A stretch of DNA of 64,000 nt, taken from the NCBI GenBank assembly GCA_026874595.1, contig CM049313.1, positions 50,951,659-51,015,658 on the forward strand, in the 5' to 3' direction. A program made the translations under genes and the position numbers. Shown in pieces: positions 11,895-24,700 of the stretch; position 1 is the first letter of the stretch; every line of letters starts with the position of its first letter. Source of the stretch: Sipunculus nudus. Taxonomy: Eukaryota > Annelida > Sipuncula > Golfingiida > Sipunculidae. Below the pieces are notes generated by a model. It did no database searches and was not told where the DNA came from. It saw only the letters and a list, made by a program, of their open reading frames with translations.

Positions 11895-12846
11895 TGTGTA
11901 TAAGACATCAGGCCTACTACCCCTCAGCTATCAGTATTTTGACTGACCCATTATTGCCACACCTATTGTAAAGTAGGCTGGCCTACGGCCGGGAATGTTC
12001 AGGCCTCCTCACTCTTCTGCGTGCACTTGAATGATCCAGACGTCTGGTCAGCACTATAGGTTTGGTCATTCAGACGTGTTAAGGGGCTACAGGATAACCA
12101 ACATAAGGCGAAGTTCAGTAGCCTGCGGCGACCCTTCTAGCTCCCTGTTTATAACGTGTAACTATCAGACTGGCAGTATAATATAAAGGACAGATATTTC
12201 GGCAAATGGTAATTTAAACTAAAATTCTGTGATGGTTTTTTATTTGAAAGTGCTTATTTCCACTCCCCCTGGGAGTTGAAATAAAGAATGCTTATTCCTT
12301 CATCTAAAATATAATATAAAAGTTAAATGTTAAATAGGTTTTAAGTTAAGAAAGTCATTTAGGATCGTATAGGATCGTATGAAAATATAAATGAAGATGG
12401 TTATTTGTCTTACATTTAATATCCAAATTGGTGACAACAGTCTCATTATGACTCTATTATAACATGCATCCTTTGTTTCTTTGTGGTTCTAGTTTTTCTA
12501 AGATAAAGTTCATCTTTTTGGCACTTCAGTCATTTCATTCAAATTGTTCTGGACAAAATCAATGGCGGGATAAACTCATGAAATAACCAACCAGAGTAGT
12601 GGGTGCTTGTCCTGTGCAACTGTCTCAACTTTACCTGTGCACTGAGCCAGCACTAGTCTTGGCATGTGGAGACAGACTCCAGACTAGCCCTACTGACGAG
12701 GTGCTTACCATCTACTGATAAGGACTGAGCCAGGAATTAAGTGTTGTCATAATATTTTTCACCCCTATTTGAGCTACTTGAGTCCCGGGGAGTGGAAATA
12801 AGGCCTGCCTTTCTATTATCTGTGGGAAAAATCCTACACAGCAAGG
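11895..12846. repeat. Inverted dispersed repeat, copy split by a MITE
   Basis: This is the reverse complement of 4396-4800. Matching stops at 12244 and resumes at 12810 (CTATTATCTGTGGGAAAAAT), because a 565-bp element lies between. Substitutions relative to the other copy are few, which suggests a fairly young family or gene conversion. Confidence 0.8.
12245..12809. mobile_element. 565-bp MITE with CTTATTTCCACTCCCC termini
   Basis: Inner terminal inverted repeats CTTATTTCCACTCCCC (left) and GGGGAGTGGAAATAAG (right) are exact. The outermost 7-9 bp are only partly matched. Flanking 8-bp direct repeats TTTTTATT (12237-12244) and TTTCTATT (12810-12817) differ at one position. Comparison with the unsplit copy near 4415-4435 shows that these bases are present once in the empty site. 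An 8-bp duplication suggests a hAT-type transposase. No coding content. Confidence 0.7.
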
Positions 12847-13143
12847 GCGTAGGGTAGGGGGGGGGGGTGCGGTGTTTGCGTTCGCACCCCCCTCCCCCCC
12901 CCCGAACTGGTTCCAAGAAGACGATTAAGGCTACACCAAAATTGAAGAGATTGATGGTCTTTACATACACTTATGTATGCGAAACAATATTTTATACTTT
13001 TCCACTAATACGTATAAAACAAAAGGTTTATAGAATCGATAATTCCATTCGATAAAAAGGTTTTAGCCTACGGTGCTAGCTTCCCAGTGTTCATATTTAT
13101 GTGTCACAGGCCTATGTATACTTCTATATACATCGCTAGTAAA

Positions 13144-13197
<54 letters not shown>

Positions 13198-14518
13198 CTC
13201 CGTAGTTTCACCGAACTAATCGGCGGCTTTCATACGTTTAGCAAGGTGCATTTTTCCTAGATGTTTTGGGTCAAACTGTGGTCGCATAACGCTTTACAAT
13301 CACAGGTGAAAGTTTATAATCAAGATAATGTTGCTAAGAGTTTCTAAGTTTGTTTTTGTCGTATATATAAATTGTTCAGTATTTTTTGCCCATCAAATCC
13401 CTTAATTACAGTAGCATACTCAGCATTAATATGATTGAGGGTGCTATTTCGCTTGAAATATATTTTAAATATTCAACTAGGAGGAACCAGCAGGCGAATT
13501 TTTTGTTGTTTGCAGATAAAATTAGATCGAAAAAATGAAACTACGTGAACGTATACATGACGAGTGGCAACAGGACCGAAGGGCGACACGTTTTTAAGAC
13601 GCATACATTAGGTCCCCTAAAAAATTTAAAGTTTCGATGTGTCAGTCTTTTATGGCAGAAGAAGTCCAGGTATATATAATGTTAAAGGCAGGGTTCAACA
13701 ATCGAGCAGAAAAACACCACGTGCTTGAGAACATGTAAATCAATAAAATCGTTATATATACCTCACATAAAACCGGAGGTCCTTGAAAATTAGTTTGCTA
13801 TTTATTCACTGATATTCTAGATCTTTTAATTATCAATTCACCAGGTATGGTATTCTGTTTTCTGTGAAATCGCTTTATGAAATTCAACCATTGGAAGATC
13901 CAAATTGTTGTGTGCTGAATGTATTCCCTCGCCAGTAAATAGAAATAAAATCAATGAAAACCCTTTTTTCTTTTATAATCAAAATGTTATATCACAATGG
14001 ATTCAAAGGCAAAATTTTATTATTATATATAGAAATTTTAAAATATTCCCATTGATTTTATTAAACAAGGGCATGTCGTATTATACGTAAAAATTATATA
14101 GGCCTACGCAACTGCTTGGGCTTGTTCTCATCATAGTTTTATTAGCCACGGGAGACTAGAATTGATATCAAGAAAAATGTTTAGTAAAGAAAAGAGCAAT
14201 AGAGTTGCTACTTTTAATATAGGTGAAGCAGGTCAGTTTACCGACTGATCTTTACATCTATGTGCATGAAAGAAACTGATGGAATAAAGCATAAAGCTGT
14301 TCTCTTTATAAACACAATAAAGCATGCGTGCGTATATAACTTTATATAATATAATATACTAAAATATAATATATTATATTATATATAGGCACATCATATT
14401 ATATATAGGCCTATATATGTATATTCATTTGTGTGCATGTTAAAAAAAACGGTCTTGGTTAAGAGTCCGAAATGTGCTCGAACGCACCACCCCGTGCCAA
14501 AACCACGCTACGCCCCTG
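12842..14518. mobile_element. Possible hAT-like element with GGGCGTAG ends
   Basis: The left end is CAAGGGCGTAGGG followed by a G run and TGCGTTCGCAC. The right end, on the reverse strand, is CAGGGGCGTAGCG followed by a purine-rich run and TGCGTTCGAGCAC. Order and spacing of the motifs agree. The flanks share only CACAG, so a clean 8-bp duplication is not seen. The interior (about 1.6 kb) includes a (TA)n tract at 13146-13196 and no open frame of note. Confidence 0.45.
13146..13196. repeat. (TA)n microsatellite
   Basis: About 25 uninterrupted TA units. Confidence 0.95.
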
Positions 14519-14520
14519 CA

Positions 14521-15291
14521 CAGTGGCGGATCCAAGGGGGGGGGGGGCACAGGGGGCGATCGCACCCCCCCCCCCTAGAATTTTTTCAGGCCCATGAAAA
14601 CTGCAAACTGTATCAAGGTTTTCTGGGAAAAGGTACTTTTTTACCTTGCCTTTATTAACTTCTTGACAGTGAAATATTACATCAAGAATTCAGGATAATC
14701 AGCACTGCATTAAACACACACGGAACAAACAGTACAAACAACTTGTCACATGAGTAAATGCCCAAGGAATAAAGTCTTATATCTCCGATACTGTGTCCAC
14801 TTAAAGCTAGTCCTTGTACTGGCAGCGCTGGAAGATAAAGCCCAATACAACAGTGTCAGGACCATTCGTATTCCAGCAAGTCATGAGGTATTACAAGGTG
14901 ACAAATGGTTAACTTTTAGAACTTTTCAGACAAACTGAAGAGATTAAGGCCTATATTCTAAAACGTCTGCTTTGTTTCCAATTTATCAGAAACAAAAAAA
15001 GTCTGGTTTAAGTGCCCGAAAATGCTCAAATTTAATTTCTTAATCATCATATCTTCAAAAAATGTCCTCACTGTGTGAGGGGATAACCCCTCCCACACCC
15101 TCAATACAACAAACAGAAGTGCCCGAAAATGCTCAAATTTGACTTCTCAATCATCATATCTTCAAAAAATTTCCTCACCGTGTGAGGGGGACACACCTTC
15201 CCCCCCGCGGGCGCTACGCGCCCTCGTCCACCATGCAAGCTAGAATCTGAGCCGTTGCCCCCCCTAACAGTTTGTTCTGGATCCGCCACTG
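14521..15291. mobile_element. hAT-like MITE with CAGTGGCGGATCC ends
   Basis: The element starts CAGTGGCGGATCC and ends GGATCCGCCACTG, perfect 13-bp inverted termini of a type widespread in animal hAT derivatives. G and C homopolymer runs lie just inside the left end. The interior contains a tandem duplication of about 104 bp, with copies beginning GTGCCCGAAAATGCTCAAAT near 15012 and 15119. The flanks CTGCA and CTACA are similar but not a clean 8-bp duplication. Confidence 0.7.
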
Positions 15292-15583
15292 CTACACCTG
15301 TCCTTGGTTGTTGACGGAGAGGAGCAGAGCGGATCGGAATCACACGTCTTGGGCCGAGACAACACCTGTCCTAGCGAGCCGGCGTGTTTGTGTCAGCCAG
15401 CGTAGTGCATGTGTTGCATAATGTCCGAGAAATAAAGGATTTCAAAATAAAAAAAATGAATTTAGATATCATTTATTTGAAAACAAAAGCATTGACTGTA
15501 AAAGTGGTTTGCTGTCTATGCTTACTTGTAATTAGATCTACTAGTGGCCTACAAAAATTCGCTTAATTTGACTTTGTTGTGAA

Positions 15584-15827
15584 ATTGTAAGTTTTTAATT
15601 TATAGCGTTAACCGATAGCAGAAAAATATTTAAGCTTCGGAACTTATATCATTTAAGCAGGCAGACACCCTTCACTCTTACAATAATAAATTTCCGCCTA
15701 GCGACATTGTAAGTTTTTAATTTATAGCGTTAACCGATAGCAGAAAAATATTTAAGCTTCGGAACTTATATCATTTAAGCAGGCAGACACCCTTCACTCT
15801 TACAATAATAAATTTCCGCCTAGCGAC
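15584..15827. repeat. Exact 122-bp tandem duplication upstream of MORF4L1
   Basis: Two adjacent copies, 15584-15705 and 15706-15827, are identical by eye over 122 bp. Each starts ATTGTAAGTTTTTAATTTAT and ends CCGCCTAGCGAC. The second copy ends about 185 bp before the MORF4L1 start codon, so promoter or 5'UTR sequence is probably doubled. Perfect identity means a very recent event or an assembly artefact. Confidence 0.9.
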
Positions 15828-16011
15828 ACATCGGTAGTTGTCAGAGTTGTTAAGTCGAAAATTTATCGGGCCGACTTTGCTGTTACTCAACAAATCGCTG
15901 TACTATTTTACTGTTTTCTGAATATCCGGTATAATCTGGTGGCGCTTGTTTTGTGCATCAAAATACCGTCGATTGTTCTTTCAAGGCGACTTGGAGTGAA
16001 CCACCGTAGAG
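15828..16011 (+). promoter_or_regulatory. MORF4L1: MORF4L1 proximal promoter / 5'UTR
   Basis: This is the stretch between the duplicated block and the first codon. The start codon context is CCGTAGAGATGC, with G at -3. No TATA box is obvious, as expected for a housekeeping chromatin gene. The exact transcription start cannot be read from the sequence. Confidence 0.4.
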
Positions 16012-18026
16012 ATGCCCCCGAAAATGAAATTTCAAGAGGGTAACTCAATCCAAGTTCTTTAAGTTTCATAATACCTTGTTTAATTTCCCTGACTAGGCGA
16101 CAACAGTGAACATGGTGTGGGACTGTGAGTATGACTGTGACTGAGTGTGAGTCCCCCACAGGCTAAACGTTTCCCCCCTCCTCCCGTACTACTTTAAAAT
16201 GCGGGCCTAACAACCATGAAGTCATGCATACTGCTGCTTGCATCTTAATTTTTCTACTTATTTTTATCTGCCTTACTTGCATCATAACATCCATCTGTAT
16301 ACACTCATCGATACAGTGGGTGAGTAATCCTATAGTTGCTCTGAAGCCCACGTTCTATAGTGGCCCCCCCCCTATTATCCCCTCCCAACGAAGTTGCAGG
16401 GTGGGATATAGTTAAGCCTCCATTTGTGTGTCCATCTGTCACTCTGTCCATTCGGGATTGACTTGTGGATTGATTTCAAGCCAAACCATTCCACTTAAAA
16501 CTTTCATCCATCACACATGGCTCACCCACACATGAATGAAGAACCCTATAGATTTTGAGTTCACAGGGTCAAAGGTCAAGGTCTCAGGAGCCACTTGAAA
16601 AAGCTTATGGACTTTTTTTTAGCCAAACTGTTTCACCAACACATATCATCTTACGGCATGGCCAAATTTCAAATTTGGATAACTCATTTTCTGTTTACCC
16701 AATTAAGTAATTGGATAACCCATTTTGTTTGATTAACCCATTCTATGTTTCAGATCACATCAACTCGGAACATAAAATTCACTGAACATCAAAATGCAAA
16801 TATGTGATTGAGCCAGTGATTGTTTTTACTTAAATTTAGAAATTAAGATTCAATAAAAAAACATATATGTCACGGTTTTCTTACATAACATGTATCAGTA
16901 CCCACCCCATTTGTGTAACTCTAAAGTATGCTGATAAAGTAACAGTTGGTGTTATTTAAAATTGAAAAGAGCTATATGTAAAACGTGCACCATTGTTAAA
17001 AGCAAATCCGACAGATGAAAGCTGCCTCCCCCATGCCTTAACAATTTGTAAAAATGCTAAAAATTAAGACCATTTGCACTTTTTTTTTATTAAATTTCAA
17101 ATAAAGTTCATTTGAAGAGCAACAAATTTACATGTTTAGGCTTTTAATTCTGTTCGCATGCATTTTAGTTGTCTAAATTTAAAAAACATTATGTTAACAA
17201 CATATTCTGTGTTAAAAAAAAATTGTTCAATGACACTTTTTTTAAAATTATTGTACCACTTGTTAACAAACTTTTCTCTCTGATTTATTATTTGAAATTA
17301 TATGTTATAAAATGAAGTCATTTGAAATAAAATGATGTTGGCCAGTGGGGTACATGTAGTCAAAGTGGCTTGTCATTGTCATAATTCTAAAAAAAAAATG
17401 ATAATGTTAAAAAAAACGTACAATCCAAATAGGATATTTGATATTTTTGCTATTATAAGTTTTTATAATCATAGACTGTGGTGGTTATTGCACCCACTAC
17501 ATTGAAATATCACTTGTTCTATGTCACTTCTTTGGAGTGTTTTTGAAAATGATCTTGCCCTGTGAGTGACGGTGAGGGCAAAATTTATCTGAAAAAAATC
17601 ATATGGGAATGCATACAATCTCATGCAACTGCTGATTTTCATGGGAAATTAAAGCGAGGGAATTTGTCATTGTAACAAAGTTCATAAGTACAGCATATAA
17701 GAACAACCCAGTTTCTTTTGGCTATTCCATCACAACCCCCTGTACAGCGGTCTTGATACCATATAATACCGAGGGATTAAAGCATATCATTGCAAGCCAT
17801 AGACTGCTACCCCACTCTTTTATGCTGTAAATTGGATACAATAAATATGCGGTTAAGCCAGGGTTGTTAAGTTTTTCCCAGTGCGGTATCTACCAGCTGG
17901 TAAATACCGATATTTACCGCCTTTGGAAAAACCTCTCAAAGTGGGAAAAACTGGGGAAAACCTCTAATAATCTTATAAAAGGATAGACCACCAGATATCT
18001 GACTGAATTAAAAGGAAATATCATCT

Positions 18027-18084
<58 letters not shown>

Positions 18085-18301
18085 AACAAACATACTCAAA
18101 TTGAATCACAAAACCTAACTAGTTGTATGAGCCCTACATGACTAGCATGGCTTCTTCACATTTCTGTACCACCAAGATTAACTCGGCTTGATTAGGTTAA
18201 CATGCTTGATTACTTTTGTCAGCTCACCTACTAAAGTTTATGTTGCAGTTAATTGGTAATTAAGTAATAGTAATGCACTAGTATGAGTTGTGGAAATAGT
18301 G

Positions 18302-18369
<68 letters not shown>

Positions 18370-18584
18370 TATATATATATTTATAAATATACAGAAGCGG
18401 GTCCAGGGGGGGTCCAGGGGGTCCGGACCCCCCCTTTTTCACCCGAAGCAACCTTTTTTAAGGGGTTTTAGACGTAATTTTTTGGCCTGGACCCCCCCCT
18501 TTTACAGACGTGATGACCTTTTTTTTAAGGATTTTCATTAGTCCTGGGTTTGACCCCCCCTTTTCCTTAATCCTGGATCCGCCC

Positions 18585-18629
<45 letters not shown>

Positions 18630-18701
18630 ATATATATATAAATACAATATAGATATTCATCACATGTGGATATATATATGCATTTATGTATATATGTATG
18701 A

Positions 18702-18752
<51 letters not shown>

Positions 18753-21700
18753 TAATATAATTTCAACATGCAACATTAAACAGAATTAATTAACTTTACA
18801 TCATTATACTCTCTCAAAAATTTTGATCAGGCATTTTCCCCAGTAATTCGTGTTACTAACCAGTTTTCCCCAGTTATTCCCAATTAATCCCGGGTTTTTC
18901 TCACTGTGTGGGAAAAACTTGTTTTTCCCGGGAAAAATAACAACCCTTGGTTAAGCCCCATTGTTCTGCATGCAAAGGGTTCACTTTGGTTAAATTGAAC
19001 ACAAAGTGACTGGTTTAGTTGAAAAAATATATTCTGATTTTTATAGATTTAGTCCAGGAAATTAAGTTGAACAATAAATCGTTCATCCTGTATCCAGTTT
19101 AGGTAACCTCCAGGCAAACGAAAGGATCTTTCCCCCAGTTTGGCCATGCCTGATCTTGCTCACATGGCTCTTCCCACCCATAAATGAAGGACCTTATTGA
19201 GTTTGAGGTCAAAGGTCAAGGCCACAGAACTAACCTCATTTTCACACTGTGTAATACACCCAATTTAATAATTCTCAATACGAGGGGATGCTCCGCTCTG
19301 CGTTGCCCTTGTTCTTTATGAAATAATAGCGTAATGAGTCATATTATACCCCCACAGCCTTGCTTTATGAAATAATCATGTGCACCCCCTCATGATCAGA
19401 CAGACATGGTTAATGATAGTCAAAATAGATTTGACATCATTTGTTATTTGTTTTCCAGGTATTGATGTTTATTTTTTACTTCCTTACTCAAATTATTGTT
19501 TACACTGGTTTAACAGAGATATATTGTAATGTCGGGCCCCCCTTTGTTTCTATCTTATTGACCTCCTATGATATTAAAGCTGTTTTACTATGATATTAAG
19601 CTGGTGTTTTTGCAAATGTTGTTTCATTTTGTTTACACCTTGCCAGCACACTGCCCATGCACATGTGCTGTCAGTGCTTAAATAAAATAAATACAGTGGA
19701 ACCTCTCCTAGTGGGCACCTCTATAAAGTGGGCACCTCTATAAAGTGGGCACTTTTGGACAGTCCCGTTTTTTTTTTTTTTTTTTATTATTATGTTTAGC
19801 TAATATGGGCACCTCTATATTCTGTAAAGTGGGCAGTTTCCAGAGCTAATGTGGGCACTTCACGGATTTTCGAGGTTGAACTATCTTCTTACAGCAACTT
19901 TGTAAGCCGTCTTATAGCACTTTTAAAGTTATAAGATAATATTAATTCTTAATTTTTTAACAACAATATTAATAAAATTTAATTATAATTATAATAATCA
20001 AAACAAATGAATCAAATTCAGAGGTGTACAAGCGAACATTGCATAATAATGATTATACTTAACTCAAGACTTAGCTTGGGATGCGTGCATTAATATGCCT
20101 GCACCGGCTCAAGTCAGAGATCACCCCAGACTAGATGCCCCTGTGCTAATTAATTAATATTTGTTTGTTTGGCTACCAAGAGTGGAAGGAAGCCCTGCTC
20201 ATTCATCCAATTAATACTCTGTGATAATGTGACACAGCTACATGTCCCTCCTGCCCATCACAGGTAGTCAGGTAGATGCCCACCAAACCAGGGCAGTGTT
20301 TATTAAACAGTTGTTACATAACATTTCATACTGTTAAAATGGTGTTCAATCGAGACTCTCTAAAAGCAAATGCAAAGCTACAATGTGCACTTTGCTCCAA
20401 ACAATCTACAATCACAGACTTTCTCACCAAGCATAAGAATTGTGACAAATTAACACATTCATTCAAAGTGTATCACACACTTTAATTGTTTAATGGATTT
20501 CCAGTGACTGGATTAATGTTTGTGTCTTACTTTTCTTGTCTACTTGATATAGAATGTTTTCTGAAGATGATAGTATTTAGATTAGTGACGCACTGTCTTT
20601 GCCTTTTCACTTGTGTATTTTTTTATAAGAAAATCACTAGTTTTCAAAGAATATATCATTAAGGATTATTACTTCCCATGGTAATGCTAAATACCGCATG
20701 CTGCTTTGCCATTTTGTGCTTATAAAATATTTAAAAAAATGAATTATAGACTTATAGACCATCTCCACGCAGCTTTGTTTTATTGTGCTTTTTTGTACTT
20801 TTATGTAATAAAACACATATTTTCTAACAAATGTCTTGAAAATTAAAAATAAATTGTCACTGAAAACTTTTTAGTAAATAAAAAGATGATTCATGAAATA
20901 AGTTAATTTAGTAATCTCAAAACATGAGTAATTATAGCAATATATCTTACTAGGGGGCAGCACTCATTACCTCCATATAGTGGGCACCTCTTTAAAGTGG
21001 GCACTTTGGTCTAGTCCCAAGGTTGCCCAAATTATAGAGGTTCGACTGTATTGCCTAACAGATACTGTATATGGGGATAATAGGTGACCTGTTCCCATCT
21101 GGATGCAGACTATGATAAAACAATTTATTAACTGTAGCTGCTGAAGAATTTCCAGACTTATTTCATCAGAACTGACATGTTAGTTTAATATATTTGCAGG
21201 AGAAAAGGTCTTGTGTTTTCATGGTCCCCTACTTTATGAAGCAAAGGTAAGATTTGTCCATACACTTTTTAACCCATAAAGAACCTGAAATTAACTTATT
21301 TCTGTTGTTTCATCACATTGTCAGTTCCTGAACTAGAGGCATATTGGTCTATCCTAACAAAACTTAATTTGATCAAAAACTGAAGCATACAAAATACCCC
21401 TGAACAACACTTGGGGCTAGCATGATTTAGCTGATGATATTGTGAACTATGCAGTTACCGATTGCTTTAACAGGAATAAAACAACCAAGTACAATTTTCA
21501 TAAACAGCAAATGGAGTCAACTTGTAGTATATTTTAAAACTGTTGTGTGGAAAACATTGCAGTAAGGATATAAAGAGCCTGTTAGCATATTTTTCCACAA
21601 ATTGAATAACTTTTCACATCACAGATTGCATATTTGCTTTCATCCCTATTAGATTTTGTTATCATATTGTTACAGATGTATCTTGCATTGTATGCAGCAC

Positions 21701-24700
21701 ATGTGTATGTGCAGCACTAGCATTGTTAGTTGCTATGGCAGCATAGCCCAGCCCACACATGGGGTCTGACATGTAAACACAGCGGTCATGCTTGTCTGGT
21801 GCTCATCGCCTGGCTGGCCCACGTGTGAACCCTGATATGTAGAAACACTGCGTTCATTGTTCCAGATGTTTCCTGTGATGTGTTTATTATGGGTTCTTTA
21901 GATTGTTCAGGAAATGGAAAGTTCTCGGCCCATAATTTCAGCAGTTATAGATTTTCTTCAAATTTGTAACGGATTTTAATTAGTCTTCAGTTTGCCTTTG
22001 GGATTGCTATCAAACTTCACTTTTGGATTACAACAAACTGATTTTGTGATTGAACTGGACTTATATTCTCTGAGAAGATTTATGTGAACTGTTCATCTGG
22101 ATTATATGCTTTAAAGGACTTTTTGTCGCTGTGACAGTGGTGGTATCAAGGTACTGTACACTTTATTTATGTACTTGTATTGATTTACTGTTGTACTGTT
22201 GTTATACTGTGAAATTGTATTGATTTAGTGTATTGTAATGTTAGGGTTGTTTTAAGAATAAATTATAATTATTATTAACAAATTTCACGTTGCCTAGTGT
22301 TACAGAATCTAATTATTTTTTTAAGCCATGACAAAATTTATGCTTGTCACGACTACGTGATCTGTTGATATTAGGTTCCGTAACAATATTGGAAAGGGAA
22401 CTAGATTTGACCATAATCAGGGTACAAAATGAGGCCTTTCTTAAATGGTTATATGGGCAAAATTAAATGATGTTTTTCCTCTTGATATATAGTGCTAATT
22501 AGTTCCATGTGTGTCATAAAACTTGTTAGGTTTTTTGCTGAATGTACAGAGACCTGCTGCTTATTGTGATAACTTATTTGAATTGTGTGCTTGGCCTTTT
22601 TGTTGCAGTGTGTAAAATCTGAAGTAAAGGAAAAGTCAGTGAAGTACTTCATTCATTACAGTGGCTGGAACAAAAAGTAAGTCCTTGGTGAATATTTTGT
22701 ACCATTCTCAACAGAAAAGCAGTTTTCATTTATACCACTCTATTTGGAGTGTTTCTAGTTCAGCAATAGAACAATTATTTGTTAAGTTTTAGCATAAATA
22801 ATGGAATTATATTTATTTTGTATATGTGCTTGGGTGTAATGATAAAAAACAAATCAGGTTCAACTTTTGTGATTAAAAAATGTTATTTTAACTGCACATT
22901 GTTATTTTAACATAATATCATATGACTTGGGCAAGTAAATACTTGACAGCATCTAAGTCTGATCTAGTCCTGGGTGGAATGACCAGCCAGATGAAAGACT
23001 CCTACATTCAGTGGTGTTTTTTGCTCTGTAATTTCAAAATAAAAAAAGTGAATGAGGCCTTTTTTCTTGGTGAATACATACATTGTAGAACAAGAGTTCT
23101 TTTGATTGACTCTGTATTTATTGCTGTTGCTGAATATTCCAAGCGAAAATACACACCTTTTACAGGTTACATTTGGGATTTTCTTACCTTCCTTACCAAC
23201 TATCTTCTTTTTCAAAGATGTTGAGACACAAAGCTATGAATAATAAGAAAACAGGATATAAAATTATTTAAAATCTCATTATATGTTTCTTTTGTTTACA
23301 GCTGGGATGAGTGGGTACCAGAAAGCCGGGTTCTTAAGTTCAATGACCAGAGCTTACAGAAGCAAAGGGAGCTGCAAAAGGCACACCAGTAAGTATTTTT
23401 CTCACTTATCATTAAGCTGATAAGCTCTGGGGTCAGCAAGAACTGGGTCCTGGCGTAACAGTGATAAGTTATCATGTAAGAGATTATAATCCTAGAAATG
23501 GTCAAAACTTTACAGTAATAGTGAAATGTATGATGACCACAAAATAACTGTACTGCTTCTGTGGGTCCTTTGTATTGTTTTTTATTCCATTTATTGCCAG
23601 GTGATGTGAGGTTGAAATTTTTACCCAAGGAGGTTGGTGATTGTCCCCCGCTTCTTTTGAAAGAATGGGAGACATAGATTTAGGTTTGTATAGCTGTCCC
23701 TCCGTCTGTCTGTCAGTGTATTTGTCCGTCCATCAGGTTTTCATTTCAGTGTGATAACTTTCCTAAATTTTATTAGATTTCATTCAAATTAGAGTAAGTG
23801 ATTGCTCTCATGCTTACCTTGGTTGCGAGTGGTTTTGGAGTCTCTGTCTACAAGATAATAATACAATATGATTTTTCATTTTTAGCTCAGCTGACTTTCA
23901 GTCATGCTGGGCTATAGCGATGGGTCTTTGTCCGTCGTCCTTCCGTCTGTCCGTCCGGCCGTCTGGCCGGCTGTCCTGCCGGCCGTCTGTCCGTTAGCAG
24001 GGCACAAATCGTAACCATAGGGGCTAGGGCCATGAACCCTATGCAGTCTTAGAGGTTATAAAAAGATCTCCTTGCAAAGCTGAAATTAGGTCACTGCGAC
24101 CTATATTCTCGAAGTTATGGGGTGTGTTTGCACCCCCCAGAAATAACTCTTTGAGACAAAATTTTCATCCAAAACCTTCCATCTTTCACATACAGCTCAC
24201 CTACCAACAGGGGAAGAACCATAATTTTTTTTAGGTCAAAAGGTCAAAGGTCAAGGTCACAGGAGCCTCTTCTTTGAAAAGCCTGTGGATGCATTTTAAG
24301 CCAACCCTTTCATCCCAAATCTTTGATCTTTCACATATAGCTAACCTACTAAGTTGGAGAAGAATCCTATAGATTTTGAGGTAACAAGGTCAAAGGTCAG
24401 GGTCACAGGATCCACTTCTTTGAAGAGGTTGTGGACACATTTCAAGCTTGACGTTTCATTCCAAACCTTCCAGCACTGATATCGCTTCTCTGCCAACAGG
24501 GGAAAAGACCTGATGATTTTGAGGTCAAAGGTCAAGTTCACAGCACCCACTTCTTGCGTGGAGTCATTTTCAGGCAAACTTTTCAATCTGTACCTTCCAT
24601 CTGTCCTTTATGGCTTACCTACCAATAAGGGAAGAAGCCTATTGATGTTGAGGTCAAAAAGTCAAAGGTCAAGGTCACAATATTTAATTGTTCTAAATGC

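Larger units (their letters stand above)
16377..19313 (+). mobile_element. Family C element in MORF4L1 intron 1, with nested insertions
   Basis: The 5' side shows an imperfect hairpin ATCCC..CCCAACGAAGTTG..GGGTGGGAT (16377-16412), followed by a GTCC-type stretch. At the 3' side are the exact 8-bp subterminal partner GAGGGGAT (19282-19289, matching ATCCCCTC at 16377), a small hairpin GC..CGCTCTGCG..GC, and CCTTGTTC. AGGTCA-like direct repeats occur at both ends of the body (16570-16580 and 19203-19215). The middle contains (TA)n tracts and a 196-bp MITE. No coding content. Confidence 0.6.

Noticed and set aside
14521-15291. Single large hAT transposon from 12842 to 15291
   Set aside because: Each segment has its own pair of matching inverted ends, so two adjacent elements fit better.
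18290-18769. Ile/Tyr repeat 'proteins' over TA microsatellites
   Set aside because: They are translations of simple (TA)n DNA.
22922-23224. 100-codon open frame in MORF4L1 intron 3
   Set aside because: It has an opposite-strand open frame of similar length, no motif, and lies wholly between two well-supported exons.
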